Source: a bacterium (lineage in GTDB: Bacteria > Methylomirabilota > Methylomirabilia > Methylomirabilales > 2-02-FULL-66-22). From it: 64,000 nt of DNA. A program made the position numbers and the translations under genes. A model generated the notes under the pieces. The model saw only the letters and a list, made by a program, of their open reading frames with translations, ran no database searches and was not told the origin of the DNA. The stretch is from assembly GCA_029580855.1 (NCBI GenBank), contig JAKPQH010000205.1:62001-126000 (forward strand). Direction: 5' to 3'. Below, piece after piece: positions 8,196 to 16,056 of this stretch (position 1 is the first letter of the stretch; each line of letters opens with the position of its first letter).

Positions 8196-9464
8196 TTAAC
8201 CCGGGTATGGGCCGAGATTGACCTTGTTCTCTTCGCGCGTCCGGGCCGTGTCTTTGCCCGGAGCCCAGCGCAGGACCTCCACGAAATCGGTGCGGTCTTT
8301 CATCTCGCTACTCTTCTTCGAGCGCACCACGTAGGAGGCCCAGAGGAACTTGTGGTCCCAGTCGCGTATCGTCAGCGGGTCGTTCTTGAGGGAGTCGGGG
8401 GAGGTGTGACCTTCCATCGCCTTGATGACGGCGGTAACGTCGTCCTTGCCGGCGCGCTCGATGGCACGGAGCAGTTCGCGCACCCCGATGTAGCCGTTCA
8501 CGGTGTTCGCGGTCGGCACGGGGATGAGGGTGGCGGGCCAGCGCTTCTTGTAGGCGGCCACGAACTCCTTCACCCCGGGGGCATCGATGTAATGATACCA
8601 CTCCATGAGGTGAATGCCCTGCATCTTGTCGGGCCCGACCGCCCACAGGTCCTCGAAGTTGATGAGCGTGGAGACGACGGTCGTTTCCTTGTAGATCCCG
8701 AACTCGTACATCTGCTCCATGAGCGCGGCCAGATCGATCCCGCCTACGGTGATCACCAGGGCATCGGGCTTGGCCGAACGGACCTTGAGCAGAAAGGCGC
8801 TGAAATCCCGCGTGTTCAGCGGGATCTTGGATTCGCCCAGGTCCACACCCCCGAACTTCTGGAGGATGATCTTCGCCCACTTCGTGCCCGACCAGCCCCA
8901 CTCGTAGTCGTGCGTGAGGAAATACCAGCGCTTCCCAACCTTTTCGATGAGGTAGGGGGCCAGGGTGCGGAGCGCCATGGCCATGTCGGGGGGGACCATG
9001 AACTGGACACGGCGACCGTACTGTTCGGTGAGGGTGTCGGAGTTCTGGTTGGAGGCGATGTACAGGGCGCCGTTGCGCTGGCAGACCTCCCCCACGGAGA
9101 CGGCGACCGAGCTGGAGACCCCGCCGATGAGGTACTTCACCTTGTCGACCTCGATGAGTCGCCGGGCCTTCCGCGCGCCGACCTGCGGATCGGTCTCGTC
9201 GTCCTCCACGACCAGCTTCACGGGACGACCCAGGACCCCTTTCTCTTTGTACTCTTCGGCGGCCATCGTCATACCCAAGCGTTCCATCATCCCGTGGTCG
9301 GCATAATTGCCGCTGGCGGGACTCACCACGCCGATGACGAGGGGATCGGCCGCCAGACCATGTCGGAGCACGAACGGCCCCGTGGCGCCGATCAACGTCG
9401 CACCGGCCGCCGCGCCTTTGATCAAGGTTCGTCGTGAAATGTGCATACCTGCTCGTCGTTTCAT
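8196..9464 (-). CDS. Tat-exported ABC substrate-binding protein (LivK/Peripla_BP_6 type)
   Basis: Periplasmic receptor for the adjacent Liv-type importer, 422 residues. The N-terminus has a twin-arginine signal (SRRTLIKG followed by a hydrophobic stretch ending near GLAADP). The mature part starts with VIGVVSPASGNYADHG, typical of this family, and continues with the two-lobe pattern DDETDPQVGARKARRLI and YLIGGVSSSVAVSV. The ATG at 9464 is preceded by GGAAGGAG six nt upstream, so the start at 9485 is rejected. It is first in the operon, behind the promoter at 9581-9608. Unlike E. coli LivK, it is Tat- rather than Sec-type, which is common for the aromatic-acid or amide-binding members of this family. 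Confidence 0.93.
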   Translation of the reverse strand: MKRRAGMHISRRTLIKGAAAGATLIGATGPFVLRHGLAADPLVIGVVSPASGNYADHGMMERLGMTMAAEEYKEKGVLGRPVKLVVEDDETDPQVGARKARRLIEVDKVKYLIGGVSSSVAVSVGEVCQRNGALYIASNQNSDTLTEQYGRRVQFMVPPDMAMALRTLAPYLIEKVGKRWYFLTHDYEWGWSGTKWAKIILQKFGGVDLGESKIPLNTRDFSAFLLKVRSAKPDALVITVGGIDLAALMEQMYEFGIYKETTVVSTLINFEDLWAVGPDKMQGIHLMEWYHYIDAPGVKEFVAAYKKRWPATLIPVPTANTVNGYIGVRELLRAIERAGKDDVTAVIKAMEGHTSPDSLKNDPLTIRDWDHKFLWASYVVRSKKSSEMKDRTDFVEVLRWAPGKDTARTREENKVNLGPYPG

Positions 9465-9580
9465 GGGGCGCTCCTTCCTCCGCAAAAGGTTGACGGACAG
9501 GCGAGCGGAACGCTCGGGGTCTCCCCAGCCGAGATGCCGGAAGGGGGGGACCGTGTCGCCCCGCCGTCTCGGGCGGCGCC

Positions 9581-9608
9581 ATCATACTCCGACGGATGCG
9601 CTTGTCAA
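9581..9608 (-). promoter_or_regulatory. Sigma-70 promoter of the liv-type operon
   Basis: On the minus strand, TTGACA (9608-9603), a 16-nt spacer and TATGAT (9586-9581). This is the best promoter match in the window. It lies about 115 nt upstream of the binding-protein start. Its -35 overlaps the -35 of the opposing promoter at 9602-9629. Confidence 0.7.
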
Positions 9609-9629
9609 TAATCCGGCTGGGCGTATTCT
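9602..9629 (+). promoter_or_regulatory. Divergent promoter toward CoA transferase/lyase genes
   Basis: TTGTCA (9602-9607), a 16-nt spacer and TATTCT (9624-9629), about 100 nt upstream of the CoA transferase ATG. It shares five bases with the -35 of the liv-type promoter on the other strand. Closer to the gene there is a lone TATGAT (9677-9682) without a clear -35. Confidence 0.45.
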
Positions 9630-9729
9630 CTCGAGTGTGCCTGGCATCCCCGCTCGCTTTCCGCGGTTCTTTTCGGTATGATGCTCCAGCGTACCGTTGG
9701 GTATTCGCATGCGATACGGGGGACAGGTC

Positions 9730-10950
9730 ATGTCGCAGGCTGCAAGCCCGTTGCCGCTGGCGGGTGTCCGGGTTGTCGAGCTGGGCCAGCTCATCGCCGG
9801 GCCCTTTGCCGGCAAAACGCTGGCCGACTTCGGTGCCGAGGTCATCAAGATCGAGCCACCCGGGGAGGGAGACCCCCTCCGCACCTGGCGCCTGTTGCAC
9901 CAGGGCACCTCGGTCTGGTGGCAGGTCCAGTCGCGCAACAAACAGTCCGTGGTCGTGGACCTCCGCCGACCGGAGGGGCAGGAGATCGCGCGCCGCCTGA
10001 TCCGCGAGGCGGACGTGCTGATCGAAAACTTCCGGCCCGGCACGCTGGAAGGTTGGGGGCTCGGCTGGAACGAGCTGTCGCAGCTCAACCCGGGTCTCGT
10101 CATGCTGCGGATCTCCGGCTACGGCCAGACCGGCCCCTACCGGGACCGGCCGGGCTTCGGGGTCATCGGCGAGGCGATGGGCGGGCTCCGCTACATCACC
10201 GGCGAGCCGGGGCGTGTGCCGGTCCGGGTGGGGCTGAGCATCGGGGACTCGCTGGCCTCCCTCCACGGCGTGATCGGGGTCCTCCTGGCGCTCTATCACC
10301 GGAAGGTGAACGGCGGGCAGGGCCAGTACATCGACGTGGCCCTCTACGAGGCCGTCTTCAATATGCTGGAGAGCACCCTGCCGGAGTACGATGCTTTCGG
10401 TGTGGTCCGTGAGCGGACCGGGAGCGCGCTGCCCGGCATCGCCCCGACCAACGCGTACCCTTGTCAGGACGGCCAGTACGTCCTGGTGGCCGGCAACGGC
10501 GACAGCATCTTCAAGCGGCTGATGGAAGTGATCGGGCGGCCCGACCTGGCGAACGATCCGGAGCTGGCACACAACGAGGGGCGGGTGCGGCGGGTGGAGG
10601 AGTTGGACCGGGTCATCGGGGGCTGGACGGTTTCCCGCAGCATCCAGGAAGTCCTCAACGTCATGGCCGAGGCCAAGGTGCCCGCCGGGCGGATCTACTC
10701 GGCCCGGGACATCGCGGAGGACCCCCACTACGCGGCGCGCGGCAACGTCGTCCGGATCGTGACCCGCGACGGCCTCGAGCTGAAAGTGCCCGCCGTATTG
10801 CCCCAGCTGTCGGAGACCCCAGGCTCGATCCGGATGACGGCGCCTCGCCTCGGCGAGGACACCGAGACGGTCCTCCGGCGGTTCGGCTACTCGCCCGAGC
10901 AGATCGCCGCGCTGCTGGAAGCGAAGGTCATCGGCGGAGGTGAGGCGTGA
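9730..10950 (+). CDS. Class III (CaiB/BaiF) CoA transferase
   Basis: Transfers CoA between a donor acyl-CoA (commonly succinyl-CoA) and a carboxylic acid. It begins LAGVRVVELGQLIAGPFAGKTLADFGAEVIKIE, the standard family N-terminus, and has the catalytic Asp in SIGDS near residue 170 within the GLSIGDSLASLHGVIG region, plus the PTNAYPCQDGQYV domain-linking segment. The ATG at 9730 (MSQAAS, 406 aa) is preferred to 9697. The next gene starts on the last base of its stop codon (TGATG), so the two are translationally coupled. Class III transferases next to HMG-CoA lyase are known in use of branched dicarboxylates, and the mammalian SUGCT enzyme is of this class. The real acid here is not determined. 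Confidence 0.92.
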   Translation: MSQAASPLPLAGVRVVELGQLIAGPFAGKTLADFGAEVIKIEPPGEGDPLRTWRLLHQGTSVWWQVQSRNKQSVVVDLRRPEGQEIARRLIREADVLIENFRPGTLEGWGLGWNELSQLNPGLVMLRISGYGQTGPYRDRPGFGVIGEAMGGLRYITGEPGRVPVRVGLSIGDSLASLHGVIGVLLALYHRKVNGGQGQYIDVALYEAVFNMLESTLPEYDAFGVVRERTGSALPGIAPTNAYPCQDGQYVLVAGNGDSIFKRLMEVIGRPDLANDPELAHNEGRVRRVEELDRVIGGWTVSRSIQEVLNVMAEAKVPAGRIYSARDIAEDPHYAARGNVVRIVTRDGLELKVPAVLPQLSETPGSIRMTAPRLGEDTETVLRRFGYSPEQIAALLEAKVIGGGEA

Positions 10951-11912
10951 TGCTCGGCGACACCGGAAAACGCATCGTCGTGCAGGAGGTGGCCCCGCGC
11001 GACGGCTTCCAGATCGAGCCCGCGTTCATTCCCACGGAGGCCAAAGTCGCGCTGATCAACGCCCTGGGGGAAACCGGCCTGCCCGCCATCGAGGCCACCT
11101 CGTTCGCCTCCCCGAAAGCCATCCCCGCCCTGCGGGATGCGGAGGAGGTGATGCGGGGCATCGCGCGGGCGTCGGGCGTGACGTATGCCGCCCTGGTGCC
11201 GAACCTGCGCGGGGCGGAACGGGCGCTGGCCGCGGGCGTGGACGAGATGAATCTGGTGATGTCGGTCAGCGAGACGCACAATCTGGCCAACCTGCGGATG
11301 ACCCGCGAGCAGTCCTTCGTCCAGCTCTGCGAGGTGGTCCGCGCGTGCGCGGGACGCGCGGCCGTCAACGTGTCGCTGGCCACGTCCTTCGGATGCCCGA
11401 TGGAGGGTGCGGTGCCCGAGGCCGAGGTGTGGCGCTGGGTGTCCCGGGTGCTGGACGCGGGCGTCTCGAACATCACCCTTGCCGATACGACGGGCATGGC
11501 GCATCCCGCGCAGATGGCCAGGATGGTCGGGGCTTTCCGTGACCGCTGGCCGAACGCGCGTCTGACCCTGCATCTGCACAATACCCGCGGGCTGGGTTTG
11601 GCCAACGTCCTGGCCGCCCTCGGGGCCGGAGCGGACCGGTTCGATGCCTCGCTCGGCGGTCTGGGGGGATGCCCGTACGCGCCGGGCGCCACCGGAAACG
11701 TCTGCACGGAAGACCTCGTGCACATGCTGGAGGCCATGGGTTATCGGACCGGGGTGAACCTGCCGCGGCTGGTGGCGTGCGCCCGATCGCTGCCGACCCT
11801 CGTGGGCCACGAGGTGCCCGGGCAGGTCGCCAAGGCCGGCCGTATCACCGACCTGCATCCGGCGCCGGTTTGGTTGGCCGAGGTACGGGCGAACGCCCTG
11901 GCGAAAGGCTAG
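10950..11912 (+). CDS. Hydroxymethylglutaryl-CoA lyase family enzyme
   Basis: A TIM-barrel, metal-dependent lyase of the HMG-CoA lyase/DRE-TIM type that cleaves a 3-hydroxy-3-methylacyl-CoA to acetyl-CoA (or a relative) plus a ketoacid. It shows VAPRDGFQIE (Arg and Asp of the active site) at the N-terminus, IEATSFASPKAIP, the metal-ligand pair in LHLHNTRGLG, and the mobile catalytic-Cys loop GGLGGCPYAPGATGN. The ATG at 10950 has GGAGGTGA upstream; a GTG one codon earlier is also possible. It shares one base with the upstream CoA transferase. All catalytic elements are present and the 320-aa length is normal. Confidence 0.92.
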   Translation: MLGDTGKRIVVQEVAPRDGFQIEPAFIPTEAKVALINALGETGLPAIEATSFASPKAIPALRDAEEVMRGIARASGVTYAALVPNLRGAERALAAGVDEMNLVMSVSETHNLANLRMTREQSFVQLCEVVRACAGRAAVNVSLATSFGCPMEGAVPEAEVWRWVSRVLDAGVSNITLADTTGMAHPAQMARMVGAFRDRWPNARLTLHLHNTRGLGLANVLAALGAGADRFDASLGGLGGCPYAPGATGNVCTEDLVHMLEAMGYRTGVNLPRLVACARSLPTLVGHEVPGQVAKAGRITDLHPAPVWLAEVRANALAKG

Positions 11913-11946
11913 ACCGGCCGCTCCAGCACAGAGCTCGGGATTCTGC

Positions 11947-11976
11947 TTGACACGCAAACCGACTCCAGGGTATCCC
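11947..11976 (+). promoter_or_regulatory. Promoter upstream of the TRAP operon
   Basis: TTGACA (11947-11952) in a GCTTGACA context, then TATCCC (11971-11976) with an 18-nt spacer, 73 nt upstream of the dctP ATG and just after the lyase gene. The -35 is perfect; the -10 is weak. Confidence 0.45.
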
Positions 11977-12048
11977 AGAGCCTACCGCGCCGGACTCGAC
12001 GGGCGGCGCGGTCACTGGTCTGGACACGAGGAAGGGGAGGATCACACC

Positions 12049-13050
12049 ATGGCGTATCGAAGGTGGAAGACCGGCGTGTGCGCGATCGCGCTGGGCGTGG
12101 CGCTGGCAACCGGGGCCGAAGCCGCGGGGGCGAAGACGGAGTTTCGACTCTCGAACCAGCTCCCCCCGTCCCATCACATTTCCAAGGGATTGGTCCTCTT
12201 CGCGGCGAAAGTGAAAGACTATTCGAAAGGGGCGGTCGAGGTCAAGATCTTCGACTCGGCCCAGCTCTTCAAGGACACCGAGATCGTGGAGGGGCTCCAG
12301 GAAGGGTTGGTCGAGTCGGGGCTCGTGCCGGTGAACAAATGGTCGGGGATGATTCCGGCCGCCGACGTCTTCGAGATGCCGTTCATCTTTACCGATCTCA
12401 CCTCCATCAAGAAGTTCATCGACGCCGGGGCCGGCGACCTGCTGGACAAGGAGTTCCAGAAGCGGGCGGTCAAGACGCTGTTCTGGGTCGACTACGGCTA
12501 CATCCAGTTTTTCAACAACAAGCGCCCACTCACGAAACCGGACGACTTCAAGGGGCTTACGATGCGTAGCTTCAGCAGCGGCGATGCCGACACGCTCAAA
12601 GCGCTGGGGGCGGCGCCCACCGTCATGAGCTCGTCGGAGATGTACATGGCCCTGCAGCGGGGCACGGTGGACGGCGCCACCACGGGTATGCCCGCCGCCG
12701 TCTCGCGGAAGATCCACGAAGTGCAGAAGTTCATGACGGAGGCCAACTACACGACGGCGCAGTTCGTCGTGCAGGCCAACCTCAAGTGGTGGGAGAAGCT
12801 GCCCCCGGACCAGCGCGACGCCGTGCTCAAGGCCGGGAAGGACGCGGAGGAGTGGATCCGCGGGGCCATCGCCCAGTCCGAGAAGGAGGCGGAGTCCGTG
12901 ATCCGGAAGGCGGGCGTGCAGATCCATGCGTTGACGCCCGAGGCGCGGCCGCTCTTCGTCAAGGCCACGGAACCGGTCCGCCAGGCCTTCGCCACCAAGA
13001 GCGGCGACCTGGCCAAGAAGCTGATCGACATGGCGCTGAGTCTCAAGTAG
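12049..13050 (+). CDS. dctP: TRAP transporter substrate-binding protein DctP
   Basis: Periplasmic binding protein of a DctPQM-type secondary transporter, 333 residues. It has a Sec signal peptide cleaved near AEAAGAKT, then FRLSNQLPPSHHISKGL. The family pattern LGAAPTVMSSSEMYMALQRGTVDG includes the region that contributes the carboxylate-binding arginine (GLTMRS nearby). Start ATG 12049 is preceded by GGAAGGGGAGG; the TTG at 11947 is really part of a promoter. First gene of the dctPQM operon. Substrates of the family are mostly C4 to C6 organic acids, consistent with the neighbouring CoA transferase and lyase genes. Confidence 0.93.
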   Translation: MAYRRWKTGVCAIALGVALATGAEAAGAKTEFRLSNQLPPSHHISKGLVLFAAKVKDYSKGAVEVKIFDSAQLFKDTEIVEGLQEGLVESGLVPVNKWSGMIPAADVFEMPFIFTDLTSIKKFIDAGAGDLLDKEFQKRAVKTLFWVDYGYIQFFNNKRPLTKPDDFKGLTMRSFSSGDADTLKALGAAPTVMSSSEMYMALQRGTVDGATTGMPAAVSRKIHEVQKFMTEANYTTAQFVVQANLKWWEKLPPDQRDAVLKAGKDAEEWIRGAIAQSEKEAESVIRKAGVQIHALTPEARPLFVKATEPVRQAFATKSGDLAKKLIDMALSLK

Positions 13051-13056
13051 CCGGCC

Positions 13057-13096
13057 GCGACGGCGGGCGACGCGCTCCTCGGCCGCCCGCCGTCGC
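13057..13096. terminator. 13-bp hairpin between dctP and dctQ
   Basis: The arms 13057-13069 (GCGACGGCGGGCG) and 13084-13096 pair perfectly around a 14-nt loop, immediately after the dctP stop. There is no T-tract. Likely a processing or stability element, or a partial terminator that sets binding protein above permease, as in the liv-type operon. Confidence 0.6.
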
Positions 13097-13114
13097 CACA
13101 AACCGAGGGATCTC

Positions 13115-13633
13115 ATGATTGGGCAGCTGCGCGCGGTCGTCGAACGGTGCAATCTCACCCTGGGCATGGTCAGCGGGCTCGGCATCCTCGTGATGGGCCT
13201 GATTCTCACCTACGAGGTGGTCTGCCGGTATCTGTTCAGCGCGCCCACCATCTGGGCGCAGGAGACCTCGATCTACCTGTACATGTGGACCATGCTGGCG
13301 GCCGCCTCGTACACGCTGCAGACGCGGAAGCACGTCCACGTGGATCTGGTGGTGGACCGGCTGCCGGTGCGCCCGAGGCTGATGTTGGAGGCGGCGACCA
13401 GCGCGGTCGGGGCGGTCTTCTGCGGCGTCGTGGCCGTGCAGGCCTACGAGATGATCGCCGCCACGGTGCGCTTTGACAAAGTGTCGGCCACCCCGCTGCG
13501 CGTGCCGCTCTGGATCCCCCAGTCGGCGCTTCTGATGGGGTTCGTGCTGCTCACGCTCCAGTTCGCCTTCCTCGTGCTGGATCGGACGGTGGCACTCAAA
13601 GCCGGCGGAGGGGAGCGAGGCGCACGCGCATGA
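13115..13633 (+). CDS. dctQ: TRAP transporter small permease DctQ
   Basis: Small membrane subunit of the TRAP transporter, 172 residues with four hydrophobic helices. The motif around VVCRYLFSAPTIWAQETSIYLYMW matches the DctQ family (YVFNxP-like, then W-x-E-E/T). The ATG at 13115 follows a GAGGGA ribosome binding site. The stop codon overlaps the dctM start in ATGA. Confidence 0.92.
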   Translation: MIGQLRAVVERCNLTLGMVSGLGILVMGLILTYEVVCRYLFSAPTIWAQETSIYLYMWTMLAAASYTLQTRKHVHVDLVVDRLPVRPRLMLEAATSAVGAVFCGVVAVQAYEMIAATVRFDKVSATPLRVPLWIPQSALLMGFVLLTLQFAFLVLDRTVALKAGGGERGARA

Positions 13634-14910
13634 TCACGCTCGGCTGGGTCACCCTCCTCCTGCTGACCATCCTCTTCGCCGGCTTGCCGGTGGCGTTCTC
13701 GCTGGGGGCCACGTCGGTCCTGCTGGTGGGGCTGTTCGACCTGCCCGTCAAACTCATCGCCAGCACCATGTTCACCTCGCTCGACAGTTTTGTCGTCATC
13801 GCCATTCCGCTCTTCATCCTGATGAGCCGCCTCCTGCTTGACGGACGGGTCGGCGACGATCTCTTCGAGGTGATGAACGTCTGGGTCCGGCACCTCCCGG
13901 GGGGGCTGGGCATCGCCACCATCCTCGCCTGCGCCTTTTTCGCCGCCATCAGCGGGTCGGGCGCGGCCACGGCGGCAACCATCGGCATGGTCGCCTACCC
14001 GGCGATGATCGACCGGGGATACCAGAAGACGTTCGTCCTGGGGTTGCTGGCGTGCGGCGGGACGCTGGGGATCCTCATCCCGCCCAGCATTCCGCTCATC
14101 GTCTTCGGCGCGGTCACCGAGGAATCCATCGGCAAGCTCTTCATCGCGGGCGTCGTGCCCGGCTTGGTGCTGACCGCGATCCTCATCGTCTACGCCGTGT
14201 ACCGGAGCAGACGGGGCGGGTATGTTCCGATGCAGGCGGCGTCGTGGCAGGAGCGGCTTCGCGTGACCCGGCGGAACCTGTGGGGAATCGCCCTCCCCTT
14301 TCTGATCCTCGGGGGCATCTACACCGGAGCGTTCACGCCGACCGAAGCCGCCGCCGTGGGGCTGTCGTACAGTCTCTTCATCACGCTGTTCGTCTACCGC
14401 ACCTTGCGGCTCCGGGACCTTCCGGATATCTGCCTGAAGGCCGTGGGCACTTCCTGCATGATCGCGCTGATCATCTCGGGCGCCCTGCTGTTCGGCAGGG
14501 TCCTGACCTTGCTCGAGATCCCGCAGACCCTCACCGCGCTCATCATCGAGTGGAAGTTGTCCGCTTTTCTGTTCGTCCTGGCCATGAACGTCCTGATGCT
14601 GTTCCTGGGATGCATCCTCGAGACGGTATCGATCATCCTGCTCACCGTCCCGCTAGTCGCACCGATCCTGGAGGCGCTCAAGATCGATCCCATCTGGTAT
14701 GCCATCGTTCTCACGGTGAACATGGAGATGGCGCTGGTCACGCCGCCGGTCGGGATGAACTTATACGTGATCAACGGGCTGAGCGAGGATATCCACATGT
14801 CGGAGGTCATCCGGGGGGTCGCGCCGTTCATCGTCATCCTGGGGGCGTTTCTGCTCCTCACGATGCTTTTCCCACCGATGAGCACTTGGCTGCCCTCCAT
14901 GATGAAATAG
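13630..14910 (+). CDS. dctM: TRAP transporter large permease DctM
   Basis: Twelve-helix-type transport subunit of the TRAP system, 426 residues, driving uptake with a sodium or proton gradient. It contains the family stretches LFILMSRLLLDG, FAAISGSGAATAATIG and GGTLGILIPPSIPLIVFG. The four-base overlap with dctQ indicates translational coupling. It is followed after 77 nt by the PEP-mutase/isocitrate-lyase family gene on the same strand. Confidence 0.94.
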   Translation: MITLGWVTLLLLTILFAGLPVAFSLGATSVLLVGLFDLPVKLIASTMFTSLDSFVVIAIPLFILMSRLLLDGRVGDDLFEVMNVWVRHLPGGLGIATILACAFFAAISGSGAATAATIGMVAYPAMIDRGYQKTFVLGLLACGGTLGILIPPSIPLIVFGAVTEESIGKLFIAGVVPGLVLTAILIVYAVYRSRRGGYVPMQAASWQERLRVTRRNLWGIALPFLILGGIYTGAFTPTEAAAVGLSYSLFITLFVYRTLRLRDLPDICLKAVGTSCMIALIISGALLFGRVLTLLEIPQTLTALIIEWKLSAFLFVLAMNVLMLFLGCILETVSIILLTVPLVAPILEALKIDPIWYAIVLTVNMEMALVTPPVGMNLYVINGLSEDIHMSEVIRGVAPFIVILGAFLLLTMLFPPMSTWLPSMMK

Positions 14911-14987
14911 CCGGCGGCCTCCCCCGGCATCGTCCCGGCAAACCGGGCGGATCCTCGCGCCACGGACGGCGCGGCAGGAGCAAATGG

Positions 14988-15905
14988 ATGGCAAGAACAA
15001 CAACGATGTTGCGAGCGCTTCTCGCGCGGCCGGGGCTGATCATCGCCCCCGGTGTGTACGACGCCCTCTCCGCCAGGATCTGCGAGATGGTCGGCTTCGA
15101 GGCGGTGTCTCATTCGGGGTACGGGACGGCCGCCGCAACACTGGGGCAACCGGACATCGGCCTCCTGGACATGACGGAGATGGCGCGACAGGTGGGGTCG
15201 GTGGCCAACGCCGTGCAGATTCCCGTTCTCGGCGACGCCGACACCGGGTTCGGAAATGCCGTCAACGTCTACCGCACCGTGCAGGAGTATATTCGCGCCG
15301 GCGCGGCCGGTCTGTTTATCGAGGATCAGGTGCTGCCCAAGCGGTGCGGGCACATGCGGGGCAAACAGGTCATCTCCAGGCAGGAGATGCTGGGAAAGCT
15401 CCAGGCCGCCATGGACGCCCGGGACGAGCGCGACCCCGACTTCGTCATCATGTGTCGGACCGACGCCATCGCCGTGAACGGCTTCGAGGATGCGCTGGAT
15501 CGCGCCAAGGCCGCCGTGGATCTCGGGGTGGACATGATCTTCGTCGAGGCCATGGAGACCCGCGGGCAGATGGAGCGTGTGGGGCGCGAGATCCGGGTCC
15601 CGCTGATGCTCAACCTTGTCGAGGGCGGCCGCACGCCGCTGGTGTCGTACCGGGACGCCGAGGCGCTGGGGTTCAAGTACGTGGTACCGGCGCTCACCGC
15701 GTTGCTGGCGGCGGCCAAGGGCATGTACGACGTCATGCGGCGGGTTCGGGAGGAAGGGGTCTCGGATGCCTACCTGGACCGGCTCTTCAGCTTTCAGGAG
15801 TTCGCCAAGATCGTTCACCTCGACCGGTTCCGGCAGATGGAGGACCGCTATCTCCCCTCCCAAACGCTCGAGGAGCGGTATCGCGGCGACCGGTCCGTCG
15901 TCTGA
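14988..15905 (+). CDS. Isocitrate lyase/PEP mutase superfamily enzyme (methylisocitrate- or dimethylmalate-lyase-like)
   Basis: A TIM-barrel enzyme that makes or breaks C-C bonds next to a carboxylate. Key signatures are GDADTGFGNA (metal-binding Asp region) and EDQVLPKRCGH, the KxCGH lyase motif with the catalytic cysteine present. That argues for a lyase over a phosphonopyruvate mutase or a decarboxylase that has lost the Cys. Start ATG 14988 has GCAGGAG 7 nt upstream; the much longer open frame upstream is a shadow of dctM. 305 residues. Likely substrates are 2-methylisocitrate or 2,3-dimethylmalate, but the sequence alone does not separate them. It probably belongs to the TRAP operon. Confidence 0.88.
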   Translation: MARTTTMLRALLARPGLIIAPGVYDALSARICEMVGFEAVSHSGYGTAAATLGQPDIGLLDMTEMARQVGSVANAVQIPVLGDADTGFGNAVNVYRTVQEYIRAGAAGLFIEDQVLPKRCGHMRGKQVISRQEMLGKLQAAMDARDERDPDFVIMCRTDAIAVNGFEDALDRAKAAVDLGVDMIFVEAMETRGQMERVGREIRVPLMLNLVEGGRTPLVSYRDAEALGFKYVVPALTALLAAAKGMYDVMRRVREEGVSDAYLDRLFSFQEFAKIVHLDRFRQMEDRYLPSQTLEERYRGDRSVV

Positions 15906-16021
15906 CGACTCCGCGCGACGCGGCCGCTCGGGACGCCCGGTTCACCCGCCCGCCCGTCTCGTAGTCCCGCAGCGGGCAGCCGTCACGACATGGCCCTCGG
16001 TGCGGCCCACCGGCAATTCGC

Positions 16022-16050
16022 TTGATTTCGTGGTGGCGGCGGCCTAGACT
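16022..16050 (+). promoter_or_regulatory. Promoter placing the RND permease on a leaderless mRNA
   Basis: TTGATT (16022-16027), a 17-nt spacer and TAGACT (16045-16050). Only six bases separate the -10 from the ATG at 16057, so the expected transcription start is at or next to the A of the start codon. No Shine-Dalgarno is seen before the ATG. Confidence 0.5.
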
Positions 16051-16056
16051 TCGCCC

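Noticed and set aside
9641..9660. Sigma-54-like TGGCAT near the CoA transferase start
   Set aside because: The -12 position does not have GC at the required ten-base spacing, unlike the site at 47262.
14052..15905. 617-codon ORF ahead of the PEP-mutase family gene
   Set aside because: The N-terminal ~310 codons are an off-frame shadow of dctM; family homology begins at the ATG at 14988.
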